In this document: positions 9,551 through 17,563 of the stretch, piece after piece
Layout: each line of letters opens with the position of its first letter
How positions within the stretch are numbered: position 1 is the first letter of the stretch
From: an uncultured Tissierellia bacterium
GTDB taxonomy: Bacteria > Bacillota > Clostridia > Tissierellales > Peptoniphilaceae
DNA: 64,000 nucleotides
Direction: 5' to 3'
NCBI GenBank assembly: GCA_902488465.1
Contig: CABTWE010000003.1
Location: 40,822 to 104,821 of the forward strand
Translations under genes and position numbers: made by a program
Notes under the pieces: model-generated
What the model was told of the DNA's origin: nothing
The model's database searches: none
The model's input: the letters and a program-made list of their open reading frames with translations, nothing else

Positions 9551-10224
9551 TGGTTAGGACCGTCTTCTATAAGGTCACTTCGGACATCAGGAAGACTCCA
9601 TCTATATTTCATTGAGAGCAGACGAACAACAATTACGACTATGACACCCAAGAGGTATGCATAGTGCCTAAAATATTGTCTGGAAATGATGAATGCGACT
9701 GCGCCGAGAAGAGATGCCATTGCGTAGATTGTATTTTTCGTAAATATAATCGGAATTGCACCTGCACATAGGTCTCTCACAACTCCTCCTCCGCATCCCG
9801 TTACCATTCCGACGAATATCAGAAGATATCTGTTGCTGCCGTATGCCATTTTCCATGCAAGGTTCACACCACTCATCGTAAATATGCCAAGTCCAATTGC
9901 GTCAAGCACGGAGATTATTTTTACATAAGTTAGAAGAAAATTCATATTAAGAAATTTCTTTTTGTCAATGAGTTTGTATATTATTATGACTGCAGTAGCA
10001 GACACGACTGAAACGGTTGTGTAAATTGTTTGAAGAAATGCTATCGGCGGATTTATTCCAAGAACTAAGTCTCTGAAAATCCCGCCTCCGACAGCGGTTA
10101 TAATTGAAAGAACTATGATTCCAAAAACGTCCATGCCTTTTCTTATTGCAATCATCGCACCGGATGATGCGAACGCCACAGTTCCGATAAGTTCGAGAAT
10201 ATAATAAAATTTTTCGAAGTTCAT
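9547..10224 (-). CDS. TRIC-type cation channel / UPF0126 membrane protein (YicG-like)
   Basis: A 225-residue membrane protein with two repeats of the UPF0126 fold. The glycine-rich motifs are TAVGGGIFRDLVLG in the first half and GMVTGCGGGVVRDLCAG in the second. About seven hydrophobic segments are visible. Prokaryotic TRIC proteins form trimeric cation channels; the ion carried here is unknown. I chose ATG 10224, preceded by AAGGAGG, over the longer frame that extends to 10350. A strong promoter lies about 65 nt upstream. It stands alone. Confidence 0.88.
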   Translation of the reverse strand: MNFEKFYYILELIGTVAFASSGAMIAIRKGMDVFGIIVLSIITAVGGGIFRDLVLGINPPIAFLQTIYTTVSVVSATAVIIIYKLIDKKKFLNMNFLLTYVKIISVLDAIGLGIFTMSGVNLAWKMAYGSNRYLLIFVGMVTGCGGGVVRDLCAGAIPIIFTKNTIYAMASLLGAVAFIISRQYFRHYAYLLGVIVVIVVRLLSMKYRWSLPDVRSDLIEDGPNQ

Positions 10225-10288
10225 TGTGCCCTCCTTTATTGGTAAAATAGGCAGTTTATAGTTCGTATGCGATTTCGTTTGGTTATAT

Positions 10289-10316
10289 ATTATATTATGT
10301 ATTTTCAAAATGTCAA
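10289..10316 (-). promoter_or_regulatory. Sigma-A-type promoter for the TRIC-type gene
   Basis: On the minus strand TTGACA (10311-10316) is separated by 16 bp from TATAAT (10289-10294). Both hexamers match the consensus exactly. The start of transcription would fall near 10282, giving a leader of about 60 nt. Confidence 0.8.
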
Positions 10317-10399
10317 TGATTCTGAATATGTTTATGGCAAAAATATGCAAATATTTACCTCAAATGTAAAAGTTTAAAGTTTATGCGGCAATCTTTGTA

Positions 10400-10438
10400 T
10401 TAAAAATTGGGTTTAAATCTAAAAATCCAAACCCAATT
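10400..10438 (-). terminator. Rho-independent terminator of the HD-GNAT/DUF3841 operon
   Basis: AATTGGGTTT (10405-10414) pairs with AAACCCAATT (10429-10438) around a 14-nt loop. Read on the minus strand the stem is followed by TTTTTAATAC. It lies just past the stop of the DUF3841 gene. Confidence 0.8.
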
Positions 10439-10445
10439 AAAATAT

Positions 10446-11069
10446 TTATTCTTTCCATGTTTCTTCCATATCTGAGACAATTTTAAAGAAATCTTCGCCA
10501 GGACGTATGATGTGTCTAATCCATTCTTTTTTTATTTGCCAAAGGTTTGCCTGCACAACAAATTCGGAACGGTCGGTAATTTCAAAAATTCTTTTCCAAC
10601 TTTCGGTGATTTCTTTTTTTATGTCGTCAAATGCACCGATGTATTTTTTGCTGAAGAGGTCGAAAGTGTGCTCAATTCTATTTTCTTCGAGTAATTTTTT
10701 AAATCGTTTATCATCATCTTCGCCAATCGGAATATAGAGATTATTTAAAACATAGTCCCATTTAGCACCGTCAAAATAGATGACTTGATCTTTCGGCACT
10801 GTTAGAGCGTAAACAATTTCTTTGTCAATAGGTTTCAAACAGTTGTTTTTCGAAACGCTGCACCAAATTGGATAGTTTATTCCGGAAGGGCGTGGCACTT
10901 TTTTCTCAGCCATTTCAACAAATAAATCGTATTTTTCCAAAAAGAAATCTGAAATATCCCGCATGTGAAGTTCAACGTAAAGCTTTTTGTTCCTTACGAC
11001 GCCTTCGCGCTCAAGCTCGTACAGACTGTTTTCGTGTTGCCTCGTGTACAAGTTTACATATTCGGTCAT
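10446..11069 (-). CDS. DUF3841 domain protein
   Basis: A 207-residue soluble protein. The opening YVNLYTRQHENSLYELE and the later YALTVPKDQVIYFDGAKWDYVLN, together with W-rich C-terminal segments (VQANLWQIKKEWI), match my memory of DUF3841, a family without an assigned reaction. Its ATG overlaps the stop of the upstream HD-GNAT gene by one base, so the two are translationally coupled and co-transcribed. Function unknown. The family call rests on recognition of the N-terminal motif only. Confidence 0.65.
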   Translation of the reverse strand: MTEYVNLYTRQHENSLYELEREGVVRNKKLYVELHMRDISDFFLEKYDLFVEMAEKKVPRPSGINYPIWCSVSKNNCLKPIDKEIVYALTVPKDQVIYFDGAKWDYVLNNLYIPIGEDDDKRFKKLLEENRIEHTFDLFSKKYIGAFDDIKKEITESWKRIFEITDRSEFVVQANLWQIKKEWIRHIIRPGEDFFKIVSDMEETWKE

Positions 11070-11878
11070 TATTCTTTATCCAATACTTTTTTCGCATATG
11101 GACAAACAGGTATTATTTTCTTTTTATGAAAATCTGCGTAAGACTTTGCTTCAAGCACAAGCTCTTTTGCGATGCCACGATTTCTGTGCGACTCTTCGAC
11201 AAAAACTTCCAAAATCGAAAAACTGTCGGCGTCTTCTTTAAAAACGAGTTTTGCAATTGGATTTTTTTCGTCGCCAATAAAAAACATTTCGTCGTTGTCG
11301 TCGATGAGCATTCCGTTTCTGCTGAAATAAGGTTTTGCATTTTCGACTAAGTAATCAAATATTTCTGGGCTAAACTCTTTTATAGGGCTCATTCTTTTCA
11401 TGAGCTGCGACCATTTTACATGGAATTCATTCCAAGTACCGCCGTTGTTAAAAATATTATTTATAATTGGTTGCGAGCGATCCATTGCGTTTGCAAATTT
11501 TGCTTCAGGAGTTTCGATTGCATCAAACTCGTGCCAAAGCTCTCTTAGATATTCGCCGTCTTCGCCAAGTTCGGAGAAAACTTTTATGGAAGCTTGTTCT
11601 TCGCGATCTTTTTTTGTTTTGTTTCCTTCGACGTCATATGCAAAAGTGTCTCCCGCATAAATTTCAACAAGGTCGTGGACAAGGAGCATGAGCATTGTCT
11701 TTTCCAAGTTTATATTTTTTGCATAATCTCTGAATATATACGCCATTAGAGCGATTGAGAAAGAATGTTCCGCATCGGTTTCACGTCTGTCGACACCGAT
11801 TATTTTCGTTCGCCTGTCAATTTGTTTCATTTTATCTATCAATACAGTGAAGTTAATTTTTTCGTTTAAAGTGCTCAT
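11069..11878 (-). CDS. HD-domain hydrolase fused to a small GNAT acetyltransferase domain
   Basis: A 269-residue protein. Residues 1 to about 165 form an HD domain of the YfbR/HD_3 type: metal-binding AEHSFSIALMAY, LVHDLVEIYAGDTFAYD and a later D. Members hydrolyse nucleoside 5'-monophosphates or related phosphates. Residues about 190-269 resemble the short Acetyltransf_CG type of GNAT domain (VFVEESHRNRGIAKELV, then IIPVCPYAKKVL). The start ATG 11878 has GGAGG at 11884-11888; the longer TTG frame at 11890 overlaps that ribosome site. The substrate is unknown, and the fusion suggests the two activities act on linked substrates (inference). Confidence 0.8.
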   Translation of the reverse strand: MSTLNEKINFTVLIDKMKQIDRRTKIIGVDRRETDAEHSFSIALMAYIFRDYAKNINLEKTMLMLLVHDLVEIYAGDTFAYDVEGNKTKKDREEQASIKVFSELGEDGEYLRELWHEFDAIETPEAKFANAMDRSQPIINNIFNNGGTWNEFHVKWSQLMKRMSPIKEFSPEIFDYLVENAKPYFSRNGMLIDDNDEMFFIGDEKNPIAKLVFKEDADSFSILEVFVEESHRNRGIAKELVLEAKSYADFHKKKIIPVCPYAKKVLDKE

Positions 11879-11906
11879 ATTTACCTCCAATTTATTCGAT
11901 ATTTAT

Positions 11907-11948
11907 TTTATACCCATAATTGTAATAAATTACAAAATGTGGTATAAT
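11907..11948. promoter_or_regulatory. Divergent promoters of alr (plus) and the HD-GNAT operon (minus) sharing a palindromic -35 region
   Basis: Plus strand: TTGTAA (11920-11925), 17 bp, TATAAT (11943-11948) preceded by TGG, an extended -10. Minus strand: TTGTAA (11930-11935), 17 bp, TATAAA (11907-11912). The two -35 boxes form a perfect inverted repeat, TTGTAAT-AA-ATTACAA (11920-11935). RNA polymerase can probably occupy only one side at a time, or a regulator may bind the palindrome. Confidence 0.7.
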
Positions 11949-11979
11949 TCAAGTTAGTGATTAAGAAAGGAGGGGCAAG

Positions 11980-13143
11980 ATGAATTTTGATGAGATACGC
12001 CCATGTTGGCTTGAGATAAATTTGGATAATCTTAAACACAACATACATACTATTAAGGAAAGTGTAAAACCGGGTAGCGAAATTATGGCAGTTATTAAGG
12101 CAAATGCTTATAACCACGATGCAGTCACAGTTGCTCGAGAATTAAATACACTTGGAGTTCATAGATTTTGTGTTTCAATTTTATCAGAAGGACTTGAGCT
12201 AAGGAAAGCCGGAATCACAGATCCAATACTTCTTTTAAATTATATCAGGGATTCGGAAATTAAAGGTGCTATTGAAAACAATTTGGACATGACTGTATAT
12301 GATTATGAACAGGCAAAGCTTATAGATGAATGTGCGGCAGAATTAAATAAAAAAGCAAAAATTCACATAAAAGTTGATACTGGAATGAGTAGAATCGGTT
12401 TTTTACCGGGAACGGTTGCATTTGAAAGAATTTTAAAAATTCTTGAAATGAAGAATATCATTTGCGAAGGCATTTTCAGCCATTTTGCAACTGCAGACGT
12501 TCCAAATGACCAAGGAAACACGAGAAAGCAGTACGAAATTTTTGATTCATTTGTAAACAGCATAGAATCTGCAAGCGGTAAAAAATTAAAAAGGCACATT
12601 TCAAATTCGGGTGCTATTATCGACTATCCGGAATATGATTTGGATTATGTGAGACCGGGCATTATTATGTACGGCTATTTGCCTGACCCGGACATTCCAC
12701 ACAAGATGGATTTGAGACCGCTTATGACTTTGAAAGCTCTAATAAGTAACTTGAAAGTTCTTCCTGAAGGAAGTGGCATAAGCTATGGGCATTCTTATGT
12801 GACTAGAAGAATTACAAAGGTCGCAACAATTCCACTTGGATATGCCGACGGCATTTCAAGGCTTTTGTCGAACAAGCTCATGGTCACGGTGAACGACATG
12901 AAAGCACCGTCCATCGGCTCGATTTGCATGGATCAATTTATGGTTGATGTTACGGATATCGACGATGTAAAGATTGGTGATGAAGTTGTTATTTTCGGTC
13001 ACGGTAAAAATGACACCGACTTAACTGACATGGCAAAGATGATGGGAACAATTCACTACGAAGTTATGTGCTTGATTTCTCGCAGAATACCTCGAGTATA
13101 TATCAAAGACGGCGAAATCTCTCAAATAATCAACTATTTATAA
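11980..13143 (+). CDS. alr: Alanine racemase
   Basis: A 387-residue PLP enzyme converting L-alanine to D-alanine for peptidoglycan. The PLP lysine is in VIKANAYNHD (Lys40). This differs slightly from the usual K-A-x-A-Y-G-H-G, with Asn and Asp replacing the two glycine-type positions. The second catalytic base is in GISYGHSYVTRR, and VRPGIIMYG and CMDQFMVDVTD are also canonical. It starts at ATG 11980 behind AAGGAGG. Its stop overlaps the mazF-like start (TAATG), the alr-toxin order known from Bacillus. Confidence 0.96.
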   Translation: MNFDEIRPCWLEINLDNLKHNIHTIKESVKPGSEIMAVIKANAYNHDAVTVARELNTLGVHRFCVSILSEGLELRKAGITDPILLLNYIRDSEIKGAIENNLDMTVYDYEQAKLIDECAAELNKKAKIHIKVDTGMSRIGFLPGTVAFERILKILEMKNIICEGIFSHFATADVPNDQGNTRKQYEIFDSFVNSIESASGKKLKRHISNSGAIIDYPEYDLDYVRPGIIMYGYLPDPDIPHKMDLRPLMTLKALISNLKVLPEGSGISYGHSYVTRRITKVATIPLGYADGISRLLSNKLMVTVNDMKAPSIGSICMDQFMVDVTDIDDVKIGDEVVIFGHGKNDTDLTDMAKMMGTIHYEVMCLISRRIPRVYIKDGEISQIINYL

Positions 13144-13685
13144 TGAATAAAAACAATGATTTAGCAAATAAAAAAGAATCTTTTGGAGATGCCAATCGTG
13201 CGGAGAATACAAATAAAAATTCTAATTCTCCAGTGGGCATGCACTCGAATCCGTCTATAAAGTTTAAGAAAAACGGCGACGGTCAGAGCGATAACAAGAG
13301 TCCATTTTCAAAAAAGGAAAATCAAAAGGATGATAAGTCTATTTCAAGAGGCGATCTTCTTTATGCAGATTTATCTCCGGTAATAGGAAGCGAACAGGGC
13401 GGAGTTAGACCTGTCCTTATCGTTCAAAACGACGTTGGAAACAAGTTTTCACCGACTACGATTGTTGCAGCGATAACGTCTGTAAAAAACAAGACGAATC
13501 TTCCAACACATGTGAAAGTCGGGGACAAGAACTGTGGTCTGCCGAAAGAATCAGTAATTTTGTTGGAGCAAGTAAGAACAATAGATAAAAAGAGGCTTAA
13601 GGATAAAATAGGGCGACTTCCGGACGATTTATTGAAAAAGATTGACGAAGCTCTAAGAATAAGTTTGAGTTTGGAGGCAAAATGA
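13143..13685 (+). CDS. MazF/PemK-family endoribonuclease with a disordered N-terminal extension
   Basis: A 180-residue protein. Residues about 65-175 are a complete MazF/NdoA domain: RGDLLYADLSPVIGSEQGGVRPVLIVQND, the TTIVAAITS strand and LEQVRTIDKKRL. The family cleaves mRNA at short sequence motifs. The first 64 residues are rich in Asn, Lys and Ser, look unstructured, and are absent from typical 110-115-residue MazF proteins. It overlaps the alr stop by one base. In Bacillus an antitoxin gene (ndoAI) lies between alr and ndoA; here there is none, and the next gene is a GNAT protein. The N-terminal extension could be a built-in regulator (inference). Confidence 0.88.
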   Translation: MNKNNDLANKKESFGDANRAENTNKNSNSPVGMHSNPSIKFKKNGDGQSDNKSPFSKKENQKDDKSISRGDLLYADLSPVIGSEQGGVRPVLIVQNDVGNKFSPTTIVAAITSVKNKTNLPTHVKVGDKNCGLPKESVILLEQVRTIDKKRLKDKIGRLPDDLLKKIDEALRISLSLEAK

Positions 13686-14632
13686 ACGAAAACGCAATTG
13701 ACTTAATTAAAGAAACGTTGAAGTTTGAAAGCGTGGATGAATTTGAGTCGAGATATACAAATCCGGTTCATAAATATGTAGAAGAGGATGGAAGGGCGAT
13801 TGCTCATCTCGGATGTGATAAGAGATGTCTTGTTTCACCTGAGGGTGAAATTAATGGCGGTTTTATGCTCGACAATGCAGTTGCCGAAGAAAAAAGAAAG
13901 CAAGGAATTTTTACGGCACTTTATAAGGAATTTGAAAAGGAAAACGGGGACATCGATTTGTTCTACGGCTTTCCGCTTCAATATGAACTTTTGAATTTGG
14001 TCGATAAACAAGATTATTCAATCGTTGGCGAAGTGCAGGTGTTTGCAAAGATTTTAAATTCTTCTGACATCATGCAGGGGCATTCCATTCTTGGCAGCGT
14101 TGTTTCTTTTATTAATAAAATTCGCGATAAACGTTCGAAGACACTTGACATATCAGGAGTGGAAGTATCTGAGACAAAAAATTTAGGGGACATAGAAAAT
14201 TTAGGAGACAAAACAATTTCTAGCGGAAAAATTTATACAAAAAGGACGACAGATTTTCTTTCCAAAAGACTCAAGCATTGGGGAGATTGTGAAATTTTGG
14301 TCGCAAAAACGAGTGGCGAGTTTTCCGGATATTTAATATATAGATTCATTGAAAGAAATGATATAAAATATTATATGACAATGGATATTTTTGCTAAAGA
14401 CGAAGTTTCATTTGAGGCGTTAATTTCAAAACTCGTCGAAATTGGCAGGGAAAGAGAAGTTTCGCTGGTTGGCATTTGGCAAAACTCGGTATATAGTACA
14501 TCTCTAAAAAGATTGGGATTCAGTTTTGCAAGAAGCTCAATACCGTTTGTTGCAAAGAAAAGAAATGTCGACTTTGACATAAAGAATATAAACAATTGGT
14601 ACTTACAACCTATAGAGGGGGAAATCTATTAA
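13682..14632 (+). CDS. GNAT-fold N-acetyltransferase-like protein
   Basis: A 316-residue protein overlapping the mazF-like stop by 4 nt. The first half contains a GNAT-like core (INGGFMLDNAVAEEKRKQGIFTALYKEFEKE, with EEKRKQGI resembling the acetyl-CoA-binding loop). The second half (about residues 190-300) looks like a second, degenerate GNAT unit (GEFSGYLIYRF, LVEIGREREVSLVGIW, SLKRLGF). Tandem GNAT architecture is known in Eis-like and FemX-like proteins. Substrate unknown. It ends overlapping the next gene by one base, so it belongs to the alr-to-tagA transcription unit. Confidence 0.65.
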   Translation: MNENAIDLIKETLKFESVDEFESRYTNPVHKYVEEDGRAIAHLGCDKRCLVSPEGEINGGFMLDNAVAEEKRKQGIFTALYKEFEKENGDIDLFYGFPLQYELLNLVDKQDYSIVGEVQVFAKILNSSDIMQGHSILGSVVSFINKIRDKRSKTLDISGVEVSETKNLGDIENLGDKTISSGKIYTKRTTDFLSKRLKHWGDCEILVAKTSGEFSGYLIYRFIERNDIKYYMTMDIFAKDEVSFEALISKLVEIGREREVSLVGIWQNSVYSTSLKRLGFSFARSSIPFVAKKRNVDFDIKNINNWYLQPIEGEIY

Positions 14633-16824
14633 TGAAGGTGTTTCATCTCATCAGCGGTGGCGATACCGGTGGTGCAAAAACTCATATTATGGCTCTTTTA
14701 AGTGCACTTAAAGAAGAAATCGATGTGACTTTAGGTGTATTTATTGATGATGTTTTTTTGGATGAAGCCAAGTCTTTGGGAATTTCTACCAAACTTTTTT
14801 TACAAAAATCCAGATTCGATTTATCGGTTATCGATAAATTGGCGGAATTTATTAAGGAACAAAACATTGAATTAGTCCATTGCCATGGAGCAAGGGCTAA
14901 TTTTATTGCGTTTTTTTTGAGAAAAAAAGTTGACGTTCCATTTATTACGACTGTGCATTCGGACTATAGACTCGATTTTAAAGGCGTGTTTTATAAACAA
15001 CTTATCTTTAAGAATCTGAACTATTTAGCACTAAAAAAATTTAAAAACTTTATTGCCGTATCGGATAATTTTAAGAATATGCTTCTTGAGAGAGGATTTA
15101 CAGACAAGAACATCGACGTTGTTTACAATGGAATCGATTTGAATAAGGTAGAGAAATGTGTTTCAAACGAAGAATTTTGTAAAAGATACAATCTCGATCC
15201 GAACAGTTTTAAAATTGGAATTTTAGCGCGTCTTGACGAAGTGAAGGACCACAAGACTTTTTTGAGAGGTGCTGCTGAATTTTTGAAAGTTGAAAACGCG
15301 GATTTTCTTATAGGTGGCGACGGCGGACATAAAGAGGAACTTGTAGTACTCACAAAAGAACTGGGGATTGAAAAGAATGTACATTTCTTGGGCGAAATAA
15401 AAGATCCTTTTTCATTTTTAGATGCAATTAAGATAAATACACTTACATCGCTATCGGAAAGCTTTCCATACGTAATTTTGGAGGGCGGAAAACTTAAGAA
15501 ACCGATGGTTGCAAGTGCGGTTGGCGGTATTCCAAGTATTATAAAAGATGATTTTTCGGGATACACTTTTAAAAGCGGCGACTATAAAGATTTTGCAAAA
15601 AAATTAATCAAGCTCAAACAAGATGAAGCTCTTCGAATAAAAATGGGGGAAAATCTTAATGAGCTTATAAAAGAAAAATACAGTGCCATAAGTATGGCAA
15701 AAACACATATAAAAATATATAAACGCGCAATTCTTGACAAGACAATTTTATTTTCAGGCTTTTACGGTTTCGACAATCAAGGAGACGATGCAATTTTGGA
15801 AGCTATCACATCCGAGATAAAATCCATAAATCCATATTTGAAGCTAAAAGTTTTAAGCAATAACCCGACAAAAACAAGTGAGGTTTACGATCTTTTAAGC
15901 GTCTACAGATTTAGTCTTCCAAAACTTATAAAGGCGATGAAATCCTCAGAAATGCTTGTGAGCGGAGGAGGGAGCCTTTTGCAGGATATAACAAGTTCGA
16001 GAAGCTTGTGGTATTATCTTTTTGTGATTGCGCTCAGTAAGCGTTTTAAAAAGAAGACAGTTATTTATGCAAACGGAGTGGGACCGATAAATAAAAAGTT
16101 CAATAGATATTTGACTAAAAATACTTTGAAAAATGTGGATTATATTTCGCTTCGTGATGAAGATTCGTTTAAATACCTTGTGAATATAGGATTAAAAGAA
16201 GAGGATATGAAACTTCGTTCTGATCCGGTATTTTTATTGAAACCGGATATGGATGAAGCGAGAGTTATCTTAAACAAAATCGGGCTTGAAGGTGACTTTA
16301 TGGTTTTAAATCTCAGACCTTGGGCTAAGGAAGATGAATTTATCGAAAAGATTTCGGTAGCAATGAAGAGGTTTATGGACGACGGACATAAAGTTCTACT
16401 TCTCCCAATGCACCTCTCAAAAGACACGGATGTTTTAAAGAAACTCGAGTCAAAGCTTAGCCACGAAAATCTTTACGCATACTACGATGAGATGAGTGTT
16501 AGAACTCTTATGGGAATTATTTCGGCGGCAAAGGAAGTTGTTTCGATGAGACTACATGGACTTATATATTCGGTTGCGGTTGAAACAAAACCGTTTGCAT
16601 TAAGCTATGACCCAAAAGTTGATGGGTTTATGAAAGATATAGGGTCGAAGTATATTGTCGATATAAATAATTTCACAGTAGATGATTTATATGAAAGAAT
16701 TGATGCATTTGAAAAAGATGGCGAATATCTTGAAAATATAAGCAAAGACGAGAGAAAGAGACAGTCGCTTGCAAGGCAAAATGCGGAGGAAGTTTTGGAA
16801 ATTTTGGGTGATTTTGATGAATAA
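14632..16824 (+). CDS. Fusion of a GT4 glycosyltransferase and a CsaB-type polysaccharide pyruvyltransferase
   Basis: A 730-residue protein. Residues 1 to about 365 are a GT-B, GT4-type glycosyltransferase (LISGGDTGGAKTHI near the N-terminus; ILARLDEVKDHKTFLRG; SLSESFPYVILEGGKLKKPMVAS with the family E(x)7E pattern). Residues about 370-730 are a pyruvyltransferase domain (ILFSGFYGFDNQGDDAILEAI, VSGGGSLLQDITSSRSLWYY, VSMRLHGLIYS). CsaB puts ketal-pyruvate on cell-wall polysaccharide so that SLH-domain proteins can bind. With tagA directly downstream, a pyruvylated secondary wall polymer is likely (inference). Start ATG 14632 overlaps the previous stop and follows GAGGGGG. Confidence 0.85.
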   Translation: MKVFHLISGGDTGGAKTHIMALLSALKEEIDVTLGVFIDDVFLDEAKSLGISTKLFLQKSRFDLSVIDKLAEFIKEQNIELVHCHGARANFIAFFLRKKVDVPFITTVHSDYRLDFKGVFYKQLIFKNLNYLALKKFKNFIAVSDNFKNMLLERGFTDKNIDVVYNGIDLNKVEKCVSNEEFCKRYNLDPNSFKIGILARLDEVKDHKTFLRGAAEFLKVENADFLIGGDGGHKEELVVLTKELGIEKNVHFLGEIKDPFSFLDAIKINTLTSLSESFPYVILEGGKLKKPMVASAVGGIPSIIKDDFSGYTFKSGDYKDFAKKLIKLKQDEALRIKMGENLNELIKEKYSAISMAKTHIKIYKRAILDKTILFSGFYGFDNQGDDAILEAITSEIKSINPYLKLKVLSNNPTKTSEVYDLLSVYRFSLPKLIKAMKSSEMLVSGGGSLLQDITSSRSLWYYLFVIALSKRFKKKTVIYANGVGPINKKFNRYLTKNTLKNVDYISLRDEDSFKYLVNIGLKEEDMKLRSDPVFLLKPDMDEARVILNKIGLEGDFMVLNLRPWAKEDEFIEKISVAMKRFMDDGHKVLLLPMHLSKDTDVLKKLESKLSHENLYAYYDEMSVRTLMGIISAAKEVVSMRLHGLIYSVAVETKPFALSYDPKVDGFMKDIGSKYIVDINNFTVDDLYERIDAFEKDGEYLENISKDERKRQSLARQNAEEVLEILGDFDE

Positions 16825-17563
16825 AGTGAATGTTTTAAATATAAAGTTTTCAGATATATCGGATGCGGAACTTTTGGATATTTTGGAAAATGCATTTATG
16901 AGTGAGTCGAATCTGAGAATTGTGACACCAAATCCGGAAATAGTAATGGCGGCGAACAAAAGTGACAGTTTGAGGAATATGATAAATAATTCCTCACTTG
17001 TTTTGAAAGATGGAATCGGAATAAAAATTGCCGAGAAACTTAAGGGCGTGAATGGAGAAAAGCGACAAACTGGAATTGAAGCGCTTGAAAGACTTCTTAA
17101 AATAGCTGACGACAATTGTTATTCAGTTTATTTTGTCGGTGCTAAGGATGAGATTCTTCAAAAGGCAATTATCAATATTAAGGATAAATTTCCGAATATT
17201 GTTGTTAAAGGCCAACATAATGGGTATTTTAAAGATGGGTCTTCTGAAGAGAATCAAATTTTAAAAAACATAGAAGAGACGAAACCGGATTTATTGATTG
17301 CGGCAATGGGTTTTCCAAAGCAGGAAATATTCCTTACAAAAACTCAAGTGCCGAAGGTTTCAATTGCTTGCGGCGGCAGTCTTGACGTCATGAGCGGAGA
17401 GGTTAAAAGAGCACCGCGTTGGATGCAAAAGGTGGGGCTTGAATGGTTTTATAGGTTGGTAAAAGACCCGGGTAGAATTAAAAGACAAGTTGTTATACCT
17501 GTGTTTTTATGGAAAATAGTTTTTACTAAAAATAGTTGTTTTATGGAGGAAAATAATGATTGA
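16817..17563 (+). CDS. WecG/TagA/CpsF-family glycosyltransferase
   Basis: A 248-residue GT26-type transferase. Motifs: VTPNPEIVMAA, LVLKDGIGI, YSVYFVGAKDEI, NGYFKD, AAMGFPKQEIF, CGGSLDVMSGEVKRAPRWMQKVGLEWFYRLVKDPGRIKR. TagA adds N-acetylmannosamine to GlcNAc-PP-undecaprenol at the start of wall-polymer linkage synthesis; the family name is given here rather than an exact donor. ATG 16817 lies inside the end of the upstream fusion gene (8-nt overlap). It is part of the same wall-polymer unit. Confidence 0.9.
   Translation: MNKVNVLNIKFSDISDAELLDILENAFMSESNLRIVTPNPEIVMAANKSDSLRNMINNSSLVLKDGIGIKIAEKLKGVNGEKRQTGIEALERLLKIADDNCYSVYFVGAKDEILQKAIINIKDKFPNIVVKGQHNGYFKDGSSEENQILKNIEETKPDLLIAAMGFPKQEIFLTKTQVPKVSIACGGSLDVMSGEVKRAPRWMQKVGLEWFYRLVKDPGRIKRQVVIPVFLWKIVFTKNSCFMEENND

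Noticed and set aside
10868..11350. A 160-codon plus-strand ORF opposite the DUF3841 and HD-GNAT genes
   Set aside because: It is antisense to two well-supported genes, spans their junction and has shadow-like composition.
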